From: Bacteroides sp.
GTDB taxonomy: Bacteria; Bacteroidota; Bacteroidia; Bacteroidales; Muribaculaceae
Direction: 5' to 3'
Length of the DNA stretch: 64,000 nucleotides
NCBI GenBank assembly: GCA_014802435.1
Contig: JAAVCG010000006.1
Location: forward strand, 1-64,000
The position numbers were made by a program, and so were the translations under genes. Below the pieces are notes generated by a model. That model saw nothing but the letters and a program-made list of their open reading frames with translations. It was not told the origin of the DNA and did not search any database. Of the stretch, positions 42,748 to 52,861 are shown one piece after another; positions within the stretch are counted from its first letter, which is position 1; every line of letters starts with the position of its first letter.

Positions 42748-44114
42748 TTAAGGATTTCAGTGATTTCAGGGAGCAGGAGGTTGATATCGCCGGCGCCGAC
42801 TGTCAGGAGCAGTTCGGGCTGTTCGTCCTTGATGCGCTCCAGGAGTTCCTCACGTGAGACGATGGCTTTTTGCGGGGCAGTGACATCGCGCAAAATCAGC
42901 GCGGAGTCCACTCCGGAGATGGGGAGCTCGCGGGCCGGATAAATCGGCAGCAGCAGAACTTCATCGGCCTGCGAGAGGGCGGCGGCAAATTCGGGAGCAA
43001 AATCGCGGGTGCGGCTATAAAGATGAGGCTGGAACGCGACGGTGAGCTTCTTGCCCGGATAGAGCTTGCGCACTGAATTGATTGAAGCGCGGAGCTCATC
43101 AGGATGGTGGGCATAATCATCAATGACTACGTGCTCCGGAGTTTTCAGCCAGAACTCAAAGCGGCGTTTTGCGCCAAGGAATGAGGCCATAGCCTCGCGA
43201 TAGTGGGCGGGGTCAATGTCGTTATGGTCAGCGAGCCAGACAGCGCCGCAGGCGGCAATGGCATTGTCAATGTTAACTTCTACGGGGACACCCAGGCTGA
43301 TTCCTTTGATAGTAGCTCCGGAGGGAGTTACCAGGTCAAAGGTGATGTGGCCGTTACCGGTGTCGATATTTTCGGCATGGAAGTCGCCCTCGGCGGCTCC
43401 ATAGGTGTAGACGGTCACTCCCGGGGCGGTGCGGGGCTTTAATTTCAGTCCGGAGTGGATGAGGAGGAACCCGTCGGGGCGGATGAGCTCGGTGAAGTGG
43501 GCAAAGCTCTCCAGATAAGCCTCCTCGGTGCCGTAGATGTCAAGATGGTCAGGGTCAGTGGAGGTGATGACGGCAACATAGGGTTGCAGATGGTGGAATG
43601 AGCGGTCATATTCATCGGCTTCCACCACTGCAAAGGGGCTTTCAGGCTTGAGCAGGTAATTTGTGCCATAATTTCGGAGCACCCCGCCAAGGAATGCGTT
43701 TGAGCCCACTCCGCTGACCTCCAGCAGATGGGCGGCCATGGAGCTCGTGGTGGTCTTTCCGTGAGTTCCAGCAAAGCAGAGAGCCTTGAGCTGGCGCGTT
43801 ACCTGACCCAGGACGGCAGCGCGCTTGACGGGGTTAAACCCGTTGGCGCGAAACCATTGCAGGCCGCGATGGCTTTCCGGAATTGCCGGGGTGTAGACAA
43901 CCATCGTTGACTCCGGATTGCGGAAATCAGAAGGAATGAGGGCGGGGTCATCGTCAAAGTCAATATGGACGCCTTCATTGACGAGGGCGTCGGTCAGGTC
44001 AGTGCGCGTGCGGTCATATCCCGCCACTTTGCATCCCCGATTGAGGAAGTAGCGTTCAAGGGCGGCCATGCCGATACCTCCGGCGCCGACAAAGTAGATA
44101 TTCTTATTTTCCAT
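42744..44114 (-). CDS. murC: UDP-N-acetylmuramate--L-alanine ligase
   Basis: 456 residues. It adds the first amino acid of the murein stem peptide. IYFVGAGGIGMAALERYF at the N-terminus is the UDP-sugar Rossmann motif and AGTHGKTTTSSM near 115 the ATP loop. DEYDRSFHHLQP near 170 and DDYAHHPDELRAS near 330 are MurC signatures. It overlaps murG by 11 nt and ftsQ by 4 nt. Confidence 0.97.
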   Translation of the reverse strand: MENKNIYFVGAGGIGMAALERYFLNRGCKVAGYDRTRTDLTDALVNEGVHIDFDDDPALIPSDFRNPESTMVVYTPAIPESHRGLQWFRANGFNPVKRAAVLGQVTRQLKALCFAGTHGKTTTSSMAAHLLEVSGVGSNAFLGGVLRNYGTNYLLKPESPFAVVEADEYDRSFHHLQPYVAVITSTDPDHLDIYGTEEAYLESFAHFTELIRPDGFLLIHSGLKLKPRTAPGVTVYTYGAAEGDFHAENIDTGNGHITFDLVTPSGATIKGISLGVPVEVNIDNAIAACGAVWLADHNDIDPAHYREAMASFLGAKRRFEFWLKTPEHVVIDDYAHHPDELRASINSVRKLYPGKKLTVAFQPHLYSRTRDFAPEFAAALSQADEVLLLPIYPARELPISGVDSALILRDVTAPQKAIVSREELLERIKDEQPELLLTVGAGDINLLLPEITEILK

Positions 44115-45198
44115 TGGTTACGAGTTCAGTTATTTTATCAACGATTTTTTCGTCGGCCTCGGGGAGACCCATTTTGAGGGCCTCGGCCGCGATTTTGTTC
44201 CGCTCTTTTTCGTTACGGAGCAGGGAGATTATTTCGTCGGAGAGCATGGAGTCGGCATCGGCGTCAAGAATCATCTTTGCGGCTCCGCGAGAGGCCAGGG
44301 CCTCGGCATTTTTGCGCTGATGGTCCTCAGCCACGTTGGGAGAGGGCACCAGGATTGCGGGTTTGCCCAGGAGTGTGAGCTCCGAGATGGTGCAGGCGCC
44401 GGCGCGGGCCACTACCAGGTCTGCCGCCCGATAGGCCACGGCCATGTCAGAGATGAAGGCCGAAATGCGGACGCCATCCTTTCCCTTGGCCAGGCGGTCA
44501 TAGTCATTAATATAGAGTTTGCCGGTTTGCCAGAGCAGCTGAGCGCCCTCAGAGAGGATTGCGGGGAGCGATTTTGCCATGGCGCGATTGATTGTTCGTG
44601 CGCCCAGCGAACCGCCGACGGCCAAAACCAGGGGTTTAGCCGGGTCAAATCCGAGCTGCTTCTTGGCTTCTTCGCGGGAGAGCGTACATTCGGTCAGGGC
44701 GGCGCGCACGGGGTTTCCGGTCAGCGTGATGCGGTCAGCCGGGAAGAAACGGTCCATGCCTTCATAGGCGCAGCAGATTGCCGCCGCCTTTTCGGCCAGG
44801 AGCTTGTTAGTCACTCCCGCATAAGAGTTCTGTTCCTGAATCAGCGTGGGCACTCCGGCGCGCTGTGCGGCTTTGAGCACGGGGCCGGAGGCATATCCGC
44901 CGACACCGATGGCCACGTCGGGCTTGAACTTGCGCACGATTCGCCGGGCCATAATCATAGACTTGGCCAACTTCCAGAGCACTGAGAAGTTACGCCAGAG
45001 GTGTTTGCGGTCAAATCCGGCCACGGGGAGACCGATGATGGGATATCCGGCCTCCGGCACTCGCTCCATTTCCATGCGCCCGAGAGCGCCGACATACTGG
45101 ATTTCACAGTCCGGGTAACGTCGACGCAGAGCGTTGCAAATTGAAAGCGCGGGAAAGATGTGTCCGCCGGTCCCGCCGCCGCTTATCAGGAATTTCAT
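44104..45198 (-). CDS. murG: Lipid II synthase MurG
   Basis: 364 residues. Adds GlcNAc to lipid I at the inner face of the membrane. SGGGTGGHIFPAL near residue 7 is the first glycine loop, GVGGYASGP near 97 the second, and AVGGSLGART near 192 the third. VVARAGACTISELTLLGKP near 258 is the UDP-GlcNAc binding segment. It follows ftsW after 13 nt. Confidence 0.97.
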   Translation of the reverse strand: MKFLISGGGTGGHIFPALSICNALRRRYPDCEIQYVGALGRMEMERVPEAGYPIIGLPVAGFDRKHLWRNFSVLWKLAKSMIMARRIVRKFKPDVAIGVGGYASGPVLKAAQRAGVPTLIQEQNSYAGVTNKLLAEKAAAICCAYEGMDRFFPADRITLTGNPVRAALTECTLSREEAKKQLGFDPAKPLVLAVGGSLGARTINRAMAKSLPAILSEGAQLLWQTGKLYINDYDRLAKGKDGVRISAFISDMAVAYRAADLVVARAGACTISELTLLGKPAILVPSPNVAEDHQRKNAEALASRGAAKMILDADADSMLSDEIISLLRNEKERNKIAAEALKMGLPEADEKIVDKITELVTNGK

Positions 45199-45211
45199 AA
45201 TAAATTATCGG

Positions 45212-46588
45212 TTAAAATTGAGTGGGGTTTTCGGCGCGGAGCTCCTCGGGGAGGGCTTCGGCCTCGGCTTTAAGCTCCTTTGAGCTTGCGTTCTTGTTTC
45301 TGACGCTATAGCGGCTGACGCTTAACATTACGCCGAAAGCGATGCTCGTCACCAGGATTGAAGTGCCACCCTTGGAGAATAGCGGCAGCGGCTGGCCCGA
45401 CACGGGGAATGCGCCCGTTACGATGGCCATATGGAAGAGGGCCTGCACAGTGATGAGCACCGCGCAACCGGTCACCAGGAAGGCCGCATACATCATGTTG
45501 CAGCGCCGCGCAATCATATAGGCGCGGGCCAGGAGCCACAGATAGAGCAGCATGACCCCTACGCCGCCAAAAATGAAGCCCAGGTCTTCAATGATGATGG
45601 CATAAATATAGTCTGAAAACGCCAGGGGCAGGCGTGAGGTCTCACGGGAGTTGCCGGGGAACACGCCGAAGAGACCGCCATTGGCCTGAGCCATGTAGGA
45701 GCGCATTTCCTGGAGGTTGGAGGCATTGATTCCCTGCTCATATTTGGGCACGTCAGTATTGAAGAATTGCTCGATGCGGTGGCTCCAGGTGTTGTCCTCC
45801 ATGCGGCTCGTGGCAGATGAGCCCGAGGCTTCCGGGATGTCATATTTATTGCCTTTCGCATCCATGATGAAGGTGACTTCCTCAGTCTTGTCCGCAGCAT
45901 TTTTGGACATGATGATTTTCACCATTCCGGCCATTCCGGCAAACACGGCAAAGATGGCAATGATTATTCCGAACTTGCGCCATTCAAGCGAGCCGAGCAG
46001 AAGCATCGAGCAGCAAATGGCCATCAGAATCAGCGTGTTGGTCAATCCCTGAGTGAAGAGCAGTGCCGACATGAAGATGGTTGCGAGCACGGCCCACATC
46101 AGTCCGTTATTGCGCTTGGTCTCGTCCTTTTTGAGCTGAGTGCGCCCCAGAATCAGGGCGAGGACAAGCACCGCCGAGAGCTTGATAAACTCTGCGGGCT
46201 GAAGCGACATGAATCCGAGGTTGACGGCGCGTTTGGCTCCGTTGATAACCTGGCCGAAGAGCATTACCCAGATCATTGCGGCGGAGCTGAGGATGAACAG
46301 GCCCCAGGTGATAGGCTTGAAATGGCGATAATGGATTTTGGAGACTCCATACATCAGCAGGAGGCCGATGAGGAGGAAGCCTACATGGCGCACCAGGGGG
46401 CTGTAAAGGCCCTGCTTGGCTATCTCAAATGAGGAGGCCGAGTAGAGCTCGATTATCGACAGCAACACAATGCAGCCGTAGACACCCCAGATGTGAGTGT
46501 CCGGCGGATTGACGGGGGTGACTCCCGGGCGGGGAGTTTCCGGCGAGGCTGATGAAGTTGCGGAATCTATGTTTTCGTTGCGATACAT
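45212..46588 (-). CDS. ftsW: SEDS peptidoglycan polymerase FtsW
   Basis: 458 residues with about ten membrane segments. The SEDS pattern is clear: SLQPAEFIKLSAVL, a large extracellular loop (residues about 240-310), and FPVSGQPLPLFSKGGTSIL near the C-terminus. It polymerises lipid II at the septum with FtsI. The first 25 residues are a soluble, proline-rich leader. It lies 10 nt after murD. Confidence 0.96.
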   Translation of the reverse strand: MYRNENIDSATSSASPETPRPGVTPVNPPDTHIWGVYGCIVLLSIIELYSASSFEIAKQGLYSPLVRHVGFLLIGLLLMYGVSKIHYRHFKPITWGLFILSSAAMIWVMLFGQVINGAKRAVNLGFMSLQPAEFIKLSAVLVLALILGRTQLKKDETKRNNGLMWAVLATIFMSALLFTQGLTNTLILMAICCSMLLLGSLEWRKFGIIIAIFAVFAGMAGMVKIIMSKNAADKTEEVTFIMDAKGNKYDIPEASGSSATSRMEDNTWSHRIEQFFNTDVPKYEQGINASNLQEMRSYMAQANGGLFGVFPGNSRETSRLPLAFSDYIYAIIIEDLGFIFGGVGVMLLYLWLLARAYMIARRCNMMYAAFLVTGCAVLITVQALFHMAIVTGAFPVSGQPLPLFSKGGTSILVTSIAFGVMLSVSRYSVRNKNASSKELKAEAEALPEELRAENPTQF

Positions 46589-46598
46589 TGATTGAGGT

Positions 46599-47948
46599 TT
46601 ATTTGAGAGAGTTTACGGCTTGTTTGAATTTGTTTCCGCGGTCAACGTAGGAGCTGAAAAGGTCGAAGCTGGCACAGCAGGGGCTCAGCAGAACCGTGTC
46701 GCCCTCGCTGCTCAGTTCTTGGCAGGCCTTGATGGCATCGGCGAGCGAGTCTGTGGATACCAGTCGGGGCACTTTGCCTTCAAAGAACTCCATGATTTTC
46801 TCGTTATGGAGCCCCATGGCCACTATGGCTTTCACTTTTGATTCCACCAGCGGGAGAATCTCCGAATAGTCATTACCCTTGTCTTTTCCGCCGAGAATGA
46901 GGACCGTTGACTTTGACTGGGGCATGCTTTCAAGGGCATACCAGCAGGAGTTTACGTTGGTGGCCTTGGAGTCATTAATCCAGCGGACTCCGTTGATTTC
47001 GGCAACGGGTTCCAAGCGGTGAGGAACGCCCTCAAAGTCGGCTAAGGCATGGGCAATATCTTCGTTTCTCACTCCGATGAGCTTGGCGCTCAATCCGGCC
47101 GCCATTGAGTTATAGAGGTTATGCAGGCCATTGAGGGCGAGGTCAGCCCGGGGCATTTTCAGGGGGTGATTTTCCGCGCCGATAATCAGGTCATTTTCGG
47201 CGTCGATATAGGCTGCGGTGTTTTCTTCCTGATGCTCGGCAAAGGGGAGGAATTGAGCCTCGGAGGTGACTGATTCCAGTTGGCGCGTAATGACGGGGTC
47301 ATCCTGCCAGAAGATGAAGGCATCCTCCGCCGTCATGTTGCGGATAATGCGGAATTTGGCGTCGATATAGTTCTGCATCTCATAGTCATAGCGGTCCATA
47401 TGGTCCGGGGTGATGTTGAGAATCATGGCTATGTTAGCGCGGAAGTCATACATGTTTTCAAGCTGGAATGACGAGAGCTCCACAACGTAGACATCATGCG
47501 GCTCGCGGGCCACTTGCAAGGCGAGCGAGCGGCCAACGTTCCCGGCCACGGAGGCGTCGATACCCCCGGCGCGGAGAATATGGCATGTGAGTTCGGTGGT
47601 GGTCGTCTTTCCGTTGCTTCCGGTGATGCAGACCATCTTGGAGTCAGTATATCGTCCGGCGAATTCAATTTCAGAGATTATCGGGGTACCCTGCTGCGCG
47701 AGTTTGACAATCAGGGGTGCCGTCGGCGGAATGCCGGGGCTCTTGATTACTTCCGAGGCATTGAGAATCAGCTGCTCCGTGTGGCCTCCCTCTTCAAAGG
47801 GGATTTCCTCAGCCCGGAGGGTTGAGGCATGGACGGGATTGAGCGTGCCGCTATCGCTGAGAAACACGTCAAAACCTTTATCTTTGGCCAGGATTGCTGC
47901 GCCTACGCCGCTTTCGCCGCCGCCGAGAATTACTATTCGCTGTTTCAT
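46599..47948 (-). CDS. murD: UDP-N-acetylmuramoylalanine--D-glutamate ligase
   Basis: 449 residues. It adds D-glutamate to UDP-MurNAc-Ala. IVILGGGESGVGAAILAKDKG is the N-terminal nucleotide-sugar motif, CITGSNGKTTTTELTCHIL near 108 the ATP loop, and WINDSKATNVNS near 315 is a MurD signature. The start codon directly follows the mraY stop. Confidence 0.97.
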   Translation of the reverse strand: MKQRIVILGGGESGVGAAILAKDKGFDVFLSDSGTLNPVHASTLRAEEIPFEEGGHTEQLILNASEVIKSPGIPPTAPLIVKLAQQGTPIISEIEFAGRYTDSKMVCITGSNGKTTTTELTCHILRAGGIDASVAGNVGRSLALQVAREPHDVYVVELSSFQLENMYDFRANIAMILNITPDHMDRYDYEMQNYIDAKFRIIRNMTAEDAFIFWQDDPVITRQLESVTSEAQFLPFAEHQEENTAAYIDAENDLIIGAENHPLKMPRADLALNGLHNLYNSMAAGLSAKLIGVRNEDIAHALADFEGVPHRLEPVAEINGVRWINDSKATNVNSCWYALESMPQSKSTVLILGGKDKGNDYSEILPLVESKVKAIVAMGLHNEKIMEFFEGKVPRLVSTDSLADAIKACQELSSEGDTVLLSPCCASFDLFSSYVDRGNKFKQAVNSLK

Positions 47949-49220
47949 TTATCTGATTTTGAGGGTAATGAACGTTAAAGCTGCCAGGAGGATTGAGATA
48001 ATCCAGAATCGGATGGTTATTTTGGCTTCGTGGATTCCGTTGACCGGTTTGTTCCAGAGGACATTGGCCGCGGGGTCAGCATTTTTTTGGAAATGATGAT
48101 GGATAGGGGCCATTTTGAAGACGCGCTGACCGGTGCCGGTGCGTTTCTTGGTGATTTTAAACCAGAAGGTTTGAATCATCACTGAGATGTCCTCAACAAA
48201 GAAGATGCCGCAGAGCAGCGGGAGCAGCAGCTCCTTGCGAATCAGGATTGCAAAGACGGCAATGATGCCTCCCAAGGTAAGCGAACCCGTATCGCCCATG
48301 AAGACCTGGGCCGGGAAGGCGTTATACCAGAGGAACCCAATCAGGGCGCCGATAAATGCGGCCATGTAGACCACTAATTCCTCGCTGCCGGGAATGTACA
48401 TTATATCAAGGTAGGAGGAATAGATAATGCTGCTGCCGAGATAGGCCATAATCAGCAGGGCCACACCGATTATGGCGCTGACCCCCGTTGCGAGTCCGTC
48501 GATGCCGTCAGTTAGGTTGGCGCCATTGCTCGTGGCCGTCACCACGCAGACAACTACGATGACAAAGAGAATCCATCCGGCGGTGCGGGCGGTCTTTTCC
48601 GAGCCCATCCATTTGGTAAACCAGGTGTAGTCCAGGTTATTGTTCTTGACGAAGGGGATGGTTGTCTGAGCGGCTTTGATGTCGCTGCCGGAGGTGACCC
48701 GTTCGGTGACGATGGTGCGGGTGGTCTGCACTGTGGCCTTTTCCTCGCGGATGGTGATTGCGGGAGAGAAGGTCATTGTCAGTCCGACGATAAGTCCGAT
48801 GCCAATCTGGCCGACGATTTTATATTTTCCGGCCATGCCATCCTTATTGTGGCGCTTGATTTTCAGGTAATCATCCGCAAAACCGAGGGCGCCGAGCCAG
48901 AGAGTGGCGACGACCATCAGCAGCATATAGACATTGCTCAGGTTGCCGATGAGGAGGGTGGGGAGCAGGATGGCCACAATGATAATGATGCCGCCCATCG
49001 TCGGGGTGCCCTGCTTCTTGGTCTGCCCTTCAAGGCCGAGATTGCGAACAATTTCCCCCATCTGGGCAAGCTGGAGGCGATTGATGATGCGCCGCCCGAT
49101 GATGGTGGCACACAGCAGGGCAAGGATGAAGGCCACGGTGGAGCGCACGCTGACGTAGCCTGACAGGCGGGCAAACGTCTGCCCGGCAAGTCCCAGTTCG
49201 CTGAAAAGATAGTAAAGCAA
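47949..49220 (-). CDS. mraY: Phospho-N-acetylmuramoyl-pentapeptide transferase
   Basis: 423 residues, the long form usual in Bacteroidota, with about ten membrane helices. It makes lipid I. GFADDYLKIKRHNKDGM near 115, NLTDGIDGLATG near 245 and the histidine motif KMAPIHHHFQ near 385 carry the catalytic residues. A soluble insertion of about 50 residues (TRTIVTERVTSGSD region) separates helices. The start is TTG at 49220, preceding LYYLFSELG, the normal N-terminus of the family. Confidence 0.97.
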   Translation of the reverse strand: MLYYLFSELGLAGQTFARLSGYVSVRSTVAFILALLCATIIGRRIINRLQLAQMGEIVRNLGLEGQTKKQGTPTMGGIIIIVAILLPTLLIGNLSNVYMLLMVVATLWLGALGFADDYLKIKRHNKDGMAGKYKIVGQIGIGLIVGLTMTFSPAITIREEKATVQTTRTIVTERVTSGSDIKAAQTTIPFVKNNNLDYTWFTKWMGSEKTARTAGWILFVIVVVCVVTATSNGANLTDGIDGLATGVSAIIGVALLIMAYLGSSIIYSSYLDIMYIPGSEELVVYMAAFIGALIGFLWYNAFPAQVFMGDTGSLTLGGIIAVFAILIRKELLLPLLCGIFFVEDISVMIQTFWFKITKKRTGTGQRVFKMAPIHHHFQKNADPAANVLWNKPVNGIHEAKITIRFWIISILLAALTFITLKIR

Positions 49221-49260
49221 AACTTAACGGAGTTTTAATGGGTTGATTATGGCCTGTTGA

Positions 49261-50709
49261 TTAGAGTTCATTCAGCGCGATAGAGGCTTCTTCGCGATCG
49301 TCAAAATGATGTTTGACGCCGTTGATTTCCTGATAGTCCTCGTGGCCTTTGCCGGCAATGAGGATTACGTCGCCCGGGCGGGCAATGGCGGCGGCGCGGC
49401 GGATGGCTTCGCGACGGTCGACTATCACTTCGGCGCGGCTGCGGGTTTGGTCAGTCAGTCCGGCTTCCATGTCGGCGAGGATGGCGCGGGGCTCTTCCGT
49501 GCGGGGATTATCAGAAGTGAGGATTACCAGGTCACTGAGGCGCACTGCTTCGGCGGCCATGATGGGGCGTTTGCCCTTGTCGCGGTCGCCTCCGGCGCCT
49601 ACGACGGTGATGATTCTCTTGGGCCCCACTTCGCGGATAGTTTCCAGGACGTTGACAACGGCGTCGGGAGTATGCGCATAGTCAACGATGGCAATGATGC
49701 CATCCTTGCCGCGCACGGCCTGGAAGCGTCCGGCCACGGGCACCAGGCGGCTGACGTTGGTCAGCACCTCATCCGGTTGCCAGCCCAGGAGGCAGCAGGC
49801 GCCATAGACCGCCGTCAGGTTATAGGCGTTGAAGCGCCCCGTAAACATCGTTTCCACTTCGTGTCCGTTAAGGCTCAGCAGGGTGCCGTCAAGGCGGCTT
49901 TCAATGATTTTGCAGGTGAAGTCAGCAATGGTTTGCAGGGAGTAAGTAAAATGCTTGGCGGCACAGTTCTGGAGCATCACGGCGCCTACCTTATCGTCAG
50001 CATTAACCAGGGCGAAGGCTTCGGCGGGAAGCCCGTCGAAGAACGATTTCTTGGCCTGAAGATATGCTTGAACGGTTTTGTGATAGTCCAGATGGTCACG
50101 CGTCAGATTGGTGAACACTCCGCCCGCAAAGGTCAGTCCGGCAATGCGGTGCTGATGAGCGGCATGGGAGCTGACCTCCATGGCGGCATAGGTGCATCCG
50201 GCGTCAACCATCCGCGCCAGGAGCTCATTGATTGAGTAGGCATCGGGGGTGGTTTGAGTGGCATGGACGGCTTCGGTTTCAATGTAGTTGCAAACGGTTG
50301 AGAGCAGTCCGGCCTTATGTCCGGTGAGGCGGGCCATCTCATAGATGAGGGTGGCAGTGGTGGTCTTGCCGTTGGTGCCGGTGACTCCTACCAGTTTCAG
50401 CTTCCGTGACGGATTTCCAAACCATTCGCTGGACAGATAGCCCAGGGCCACAGAGGTGTTGTCAACAACAACATAGCTGATTCCGGGCAGGAGCTTGTCA
50501 GGGAGCTGTTCGCAGACAATGGCGCCCACTCCAGAGTGCTCCAAGAGGGGGATAAACGTGTGGCCGTCAACTGAAGTGCCGCGGATGGCTACGAACATTG
50601 AGCCGGGAGTGACCTTGCGGGAGTCAAAGGTCAGGGCGGTGATTTCCGGGTTCTTGGGGCCGATTACCTGCTTCGGCTTTATGGATTGGATTAACTGAAG
50701 GAGTTGCAT
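49261..50709 (-). CDS. murE: UDP-N-acetylmuramyl-tripeptide synthetase (MurE), meso-diaminopimelate type
   Basis: 482 residues. GVTGTNGKTTTATLIYEM near 110 is the ATP loop and TSDNPRTEEP near 405 contains DNPR, the signature for meso-diaminopimelate rather than lysine addition. TTPDAYSINELLARM near 155 is the UDP-MurNAc binding part, where the K-carbamylation region also lies. It follows ftsI after 22 nt and precedes mraY after 40 nt. Confidence 0.97.
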   Translation of the reverse strand: MQLLQLIQSIKPKQVIGPKNPEITALTFDSRKVTPGSMFVAIRGTSVDGHTFIPLLEHSGVGAIVCEQLPDKLLPGISYVVVDNTSVALGYLSSEWFGNPSRKLKLVGVTGTNGKTTTATLIYEMARLTGHKAGLLSTVCNYIETEAVHATQTTPDAYSINELLARMVDAGCTYAAMEVSSHAAHQHRIAGLTFAGGVFTNLTRDHLDYHKTVQAYLQAKKSFFDGLPAEAFALVNADDKVGAVMLQNCAAKHFTYSLQTIADFTCKIIESRLDGTLLSLNGHEVETMFTGRFNAYNLTAVYGACCLLGWQPDEVLTNVSRLVPVAGRFQAVRGKDGIIAIVDYAHTPDAVVNVLETIREVGPKRIITVVGAGGDRDKGKRPIMAAEAVRLSDLVILTSDNPRTEEPRAILADMEAGLTDQTRSRAEVIVDRREAIRRAAAIARPGDVILIAGKGHEDYQEINGVKHHFDDREEASIALNEL

Positions 50710-50731
50710 ATATATAATAGGTGTTATTTTT

Positions 50732-52861
50732 TTATTCGCTGAGGGTTAAGTGGACTTTTGAGCCGGAGGCGAGTTTGGTTCCCGGCGGGGGATTCTGGGC
50801 CTTGACGTGACCGGAGCCGGAGAAGGAGACCTCATAGCGGGCGGATTCAAGGGTGTGGACGGCCTCGCGCAGGCCCATGCCTCTAACGTTTGGCACTCCG
50901 CTTTCCGGTTGTTCCCCATGTTTCATCCGGCGGGGTGTTGCGCCGGTTGTCGCCGTGACGGCATTGGCTAAACCATTGTTAGCCGAGGCGTAGATAACCG
51001 GGTTGGTGAGTTCGCGTTCGGGGTCATCAGAGCCATAATTGCTGTTCTCGCCGAGCATTCCGCGGGAGTAGAGGCCGATGGCGGTGCGCTTGACCACTTC
51101 ACCGGAGGTTGACGCCGCGCCAAAGGCAGTTTCGCGCGGATGGAAGGTCAGCACCACGCAGCTATATTTCGGGTTCTCCGCGGGGAAGTAGCCGCAGAAG
51201 GCCAGTCGCTTCAGTGACTGATTATAGCGGCGCGTCTGAGGGTCAACGATATAGCAGGTGCCGGTTTTTCCGGCGAGGGTGACGTAAGGGTTCTTGAGGC
51301 TTCGGGCAGTTCCGTGCTCGCCGTTAACCACCAGGGAGAGCATCTGTTGCATCAATGAGGCGGTCTTTTCCGAGCATGCGCGCGGCCTTACGTAGTCAAT
51401 CGGGATGATGGAGTCTACTCCTTCGCGCCGGAGCCCCTTGATGAGGCGGGGTCTGACGTAGCGGCCGCCGTTGGCAATGGCGTTATAGATGCTCAGGGTG
51501 TGCAGCGGGGGTATCTCCGTGGAGTAGCCATAGAACTGGCGCGAAAGGGTGACCAGGCCGCCTGCCCCTAAGGGGACTACGGGGAATCGGGCCGCCGTTT
51601 CTTCGCCAATGCCGGTTTTGAGCGGTTCCAGGAAGCCGATGGAGGCTACTCGGTCATGCCATTTCTGCGGGTCTTTATAGTAGCGGGAGAGGAGGCGGGC
51701 CATGCCGATGTTGCTTGACTGCTCGATGATGCCGCCAACGGTGAGCTGCGCGTTATAGTGCGAGTCAGTGATTGCCGGGCCCTGGCCATAGGCGCGATAT
51801 GAATGGCCGATGTCAATGACTTCGTCAATATCGGTCACGAAGCCGTCTTCAACGGCAATCATCATGCTCAGGGGCTTGACAACTGACCCCGGCTCAAACC
51901 CGCGGACGGCGCGGTTCATCGCCTCGACATATTGCCCGGAGCCGGAGCCTAACGGGAATTCCTCAAGATTGGAGATGGCCTTGATTTCGCCCGTGGCCAC
52001 TTCCATCAGCACTGCAGTGCCCCATTCGGCGCGGGTTTCCTGGAGGCGTTGCAGCAGGGCGCTTTCAAGGATGTCCTGCATCTGCACGTCGATGGTGCTG
52101 ACCACGTCCCAGCCTCGAATGGCGGCCGTGTCGGCCCAGTTTCCTATGCCGCGGTTGAAGTTGACTTTTTTCGCAACTCCGGGCTTGCCGTAGAGGAGCG
52201 AGTCGAGCGCGTATTCCAGGCCTGACATGCCGTGGACTTCGCCCGTGTTGACGTCCTCGCTGACCACTCCGATGGAGAGCCTCGCCATTGCCCCATAGGG
52301 ATTGCGGCGGCGCTTGACCGGCTCGGCGATGAGTCCGTGATTGCCCGTGCGCCGGCCCTTGAAGAAGGGGAAAGTCTTGATGAGCTGATAGTCAGCATAG
52401 CTGGCGTTTTTCAGCAGGCGCCAGCCGCGGGGGCGTTTTTTGTATTTGTTCTTGTTGAGGGGTTCGCGCAGTTTGTCTTGCCATGCTTTCAGTCCGCCGG
52501 GCATCGGGAAATGGACATGGAGCGAGTCAGCGAGCGAGTCCAGATTGGAAACATAACCTTTCCAGTGAAAACCCTCTGAGCCGAAGTCCATGCGCAGGTC
52601 ATAGAACTGCATGGTAGTTGCCAGCACGGAGCCGTCGGCGGCAAGGATATCGCCTCGCTCGGGCTGAATCACCTTTGATGAGCGGCTGAGCTCCTTCTGG
52701 GCCAGACGGTTCCAATGGGGCGCGTCGACAACCGAGTTCTTGAACCCGTTATAGAGAATCCAGGCCGACAATATCAGGATGGCCGCACAGACAAGCAGAA
52801 TGCGAGTCAGCACGGCGCCTCTTTTGGTCGTCTTTTTCGGTTTAACGGGTCTCTGTTTCAT
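50732..52861 (-). CDS. ftsI: Septal transpeptidase FtsI (class B PBP) with one PASTA domain
   Basis: 709 residues. One N-terminal membrane helix (ILLVCAAILILSAWILY), a dimerisation/pedestal domain, then the transpeptidase domain. SVVK starts at S326 (FEPGSVVKPLSM), SSN lies in IEQSSNIGMARL, and KTGT in LAGKTGTCY. The C-terminal 65 residues (VPNVRGMGLREAVHTLE onward) form one PASTA domain, common in Bacteroidota FtsI but absent in E. coli. It overlaps ftsL by 20 nt. Confidence 0.96.
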   Translation of the reverse strand: MKQRPVKPKKTTKRGAVLTRILLVCAAILILSAWILYNGFKNSVVDAPHWNRLAQKELSRSSKVIQPERGDILAADGSVLATTMQFYDLRMDFGSEGFHWKGYVSNLDSLADSLHVHFPMPGGLKAWQDKLREPLNKNKYKKRPRGWRLLKNASYADYQLIKTFPFFKGRRTGNHGLIAEPVKRRRNPYGAMARLSIGVVSEDVNTGEVHGMSGLEYALDSLLYGKPGVAKKVNFNRGIGNWADTAAIRGWDVVSTIDVQMQDILESALLQRLQETRAEWGTAVLMEVATGEIKAISNLEEFPLGSGSGQYVEAMNRAVRGFEPGSVVKPLSMMIAVEDGFVTDIDEVIDIGHSYRAYGQGPAITDSHYNAQLTVGGIIEQSSNIGMARLLSRYYKDPQKWHDRVASIGFLEPLKTGIGEETAARFPVVPLGAGGLVTLSRQFYGYSTEIPPLHTLSIYNAIANGGRYVRPRLIKGLRREGVDSIIPIDYVRPRACSEKTASLMQQMLSLVVNGEHGTARSLKNPYVTLAGKTGTCYIVDPQTRRYNQSLKRLAFCGYFPAENPKYSCVVLTFHPRETAFGAASTSGEVVKRTAIGLYSRGMLGENSNYGSDDPERELTNPVIYASANNGLANAVTATTGATPRRMKHGEQPESGVPNVRGMGLREAVHTLESARYEVSFSGSGHVKAQNPPPGTKLASGSKVHLTLSE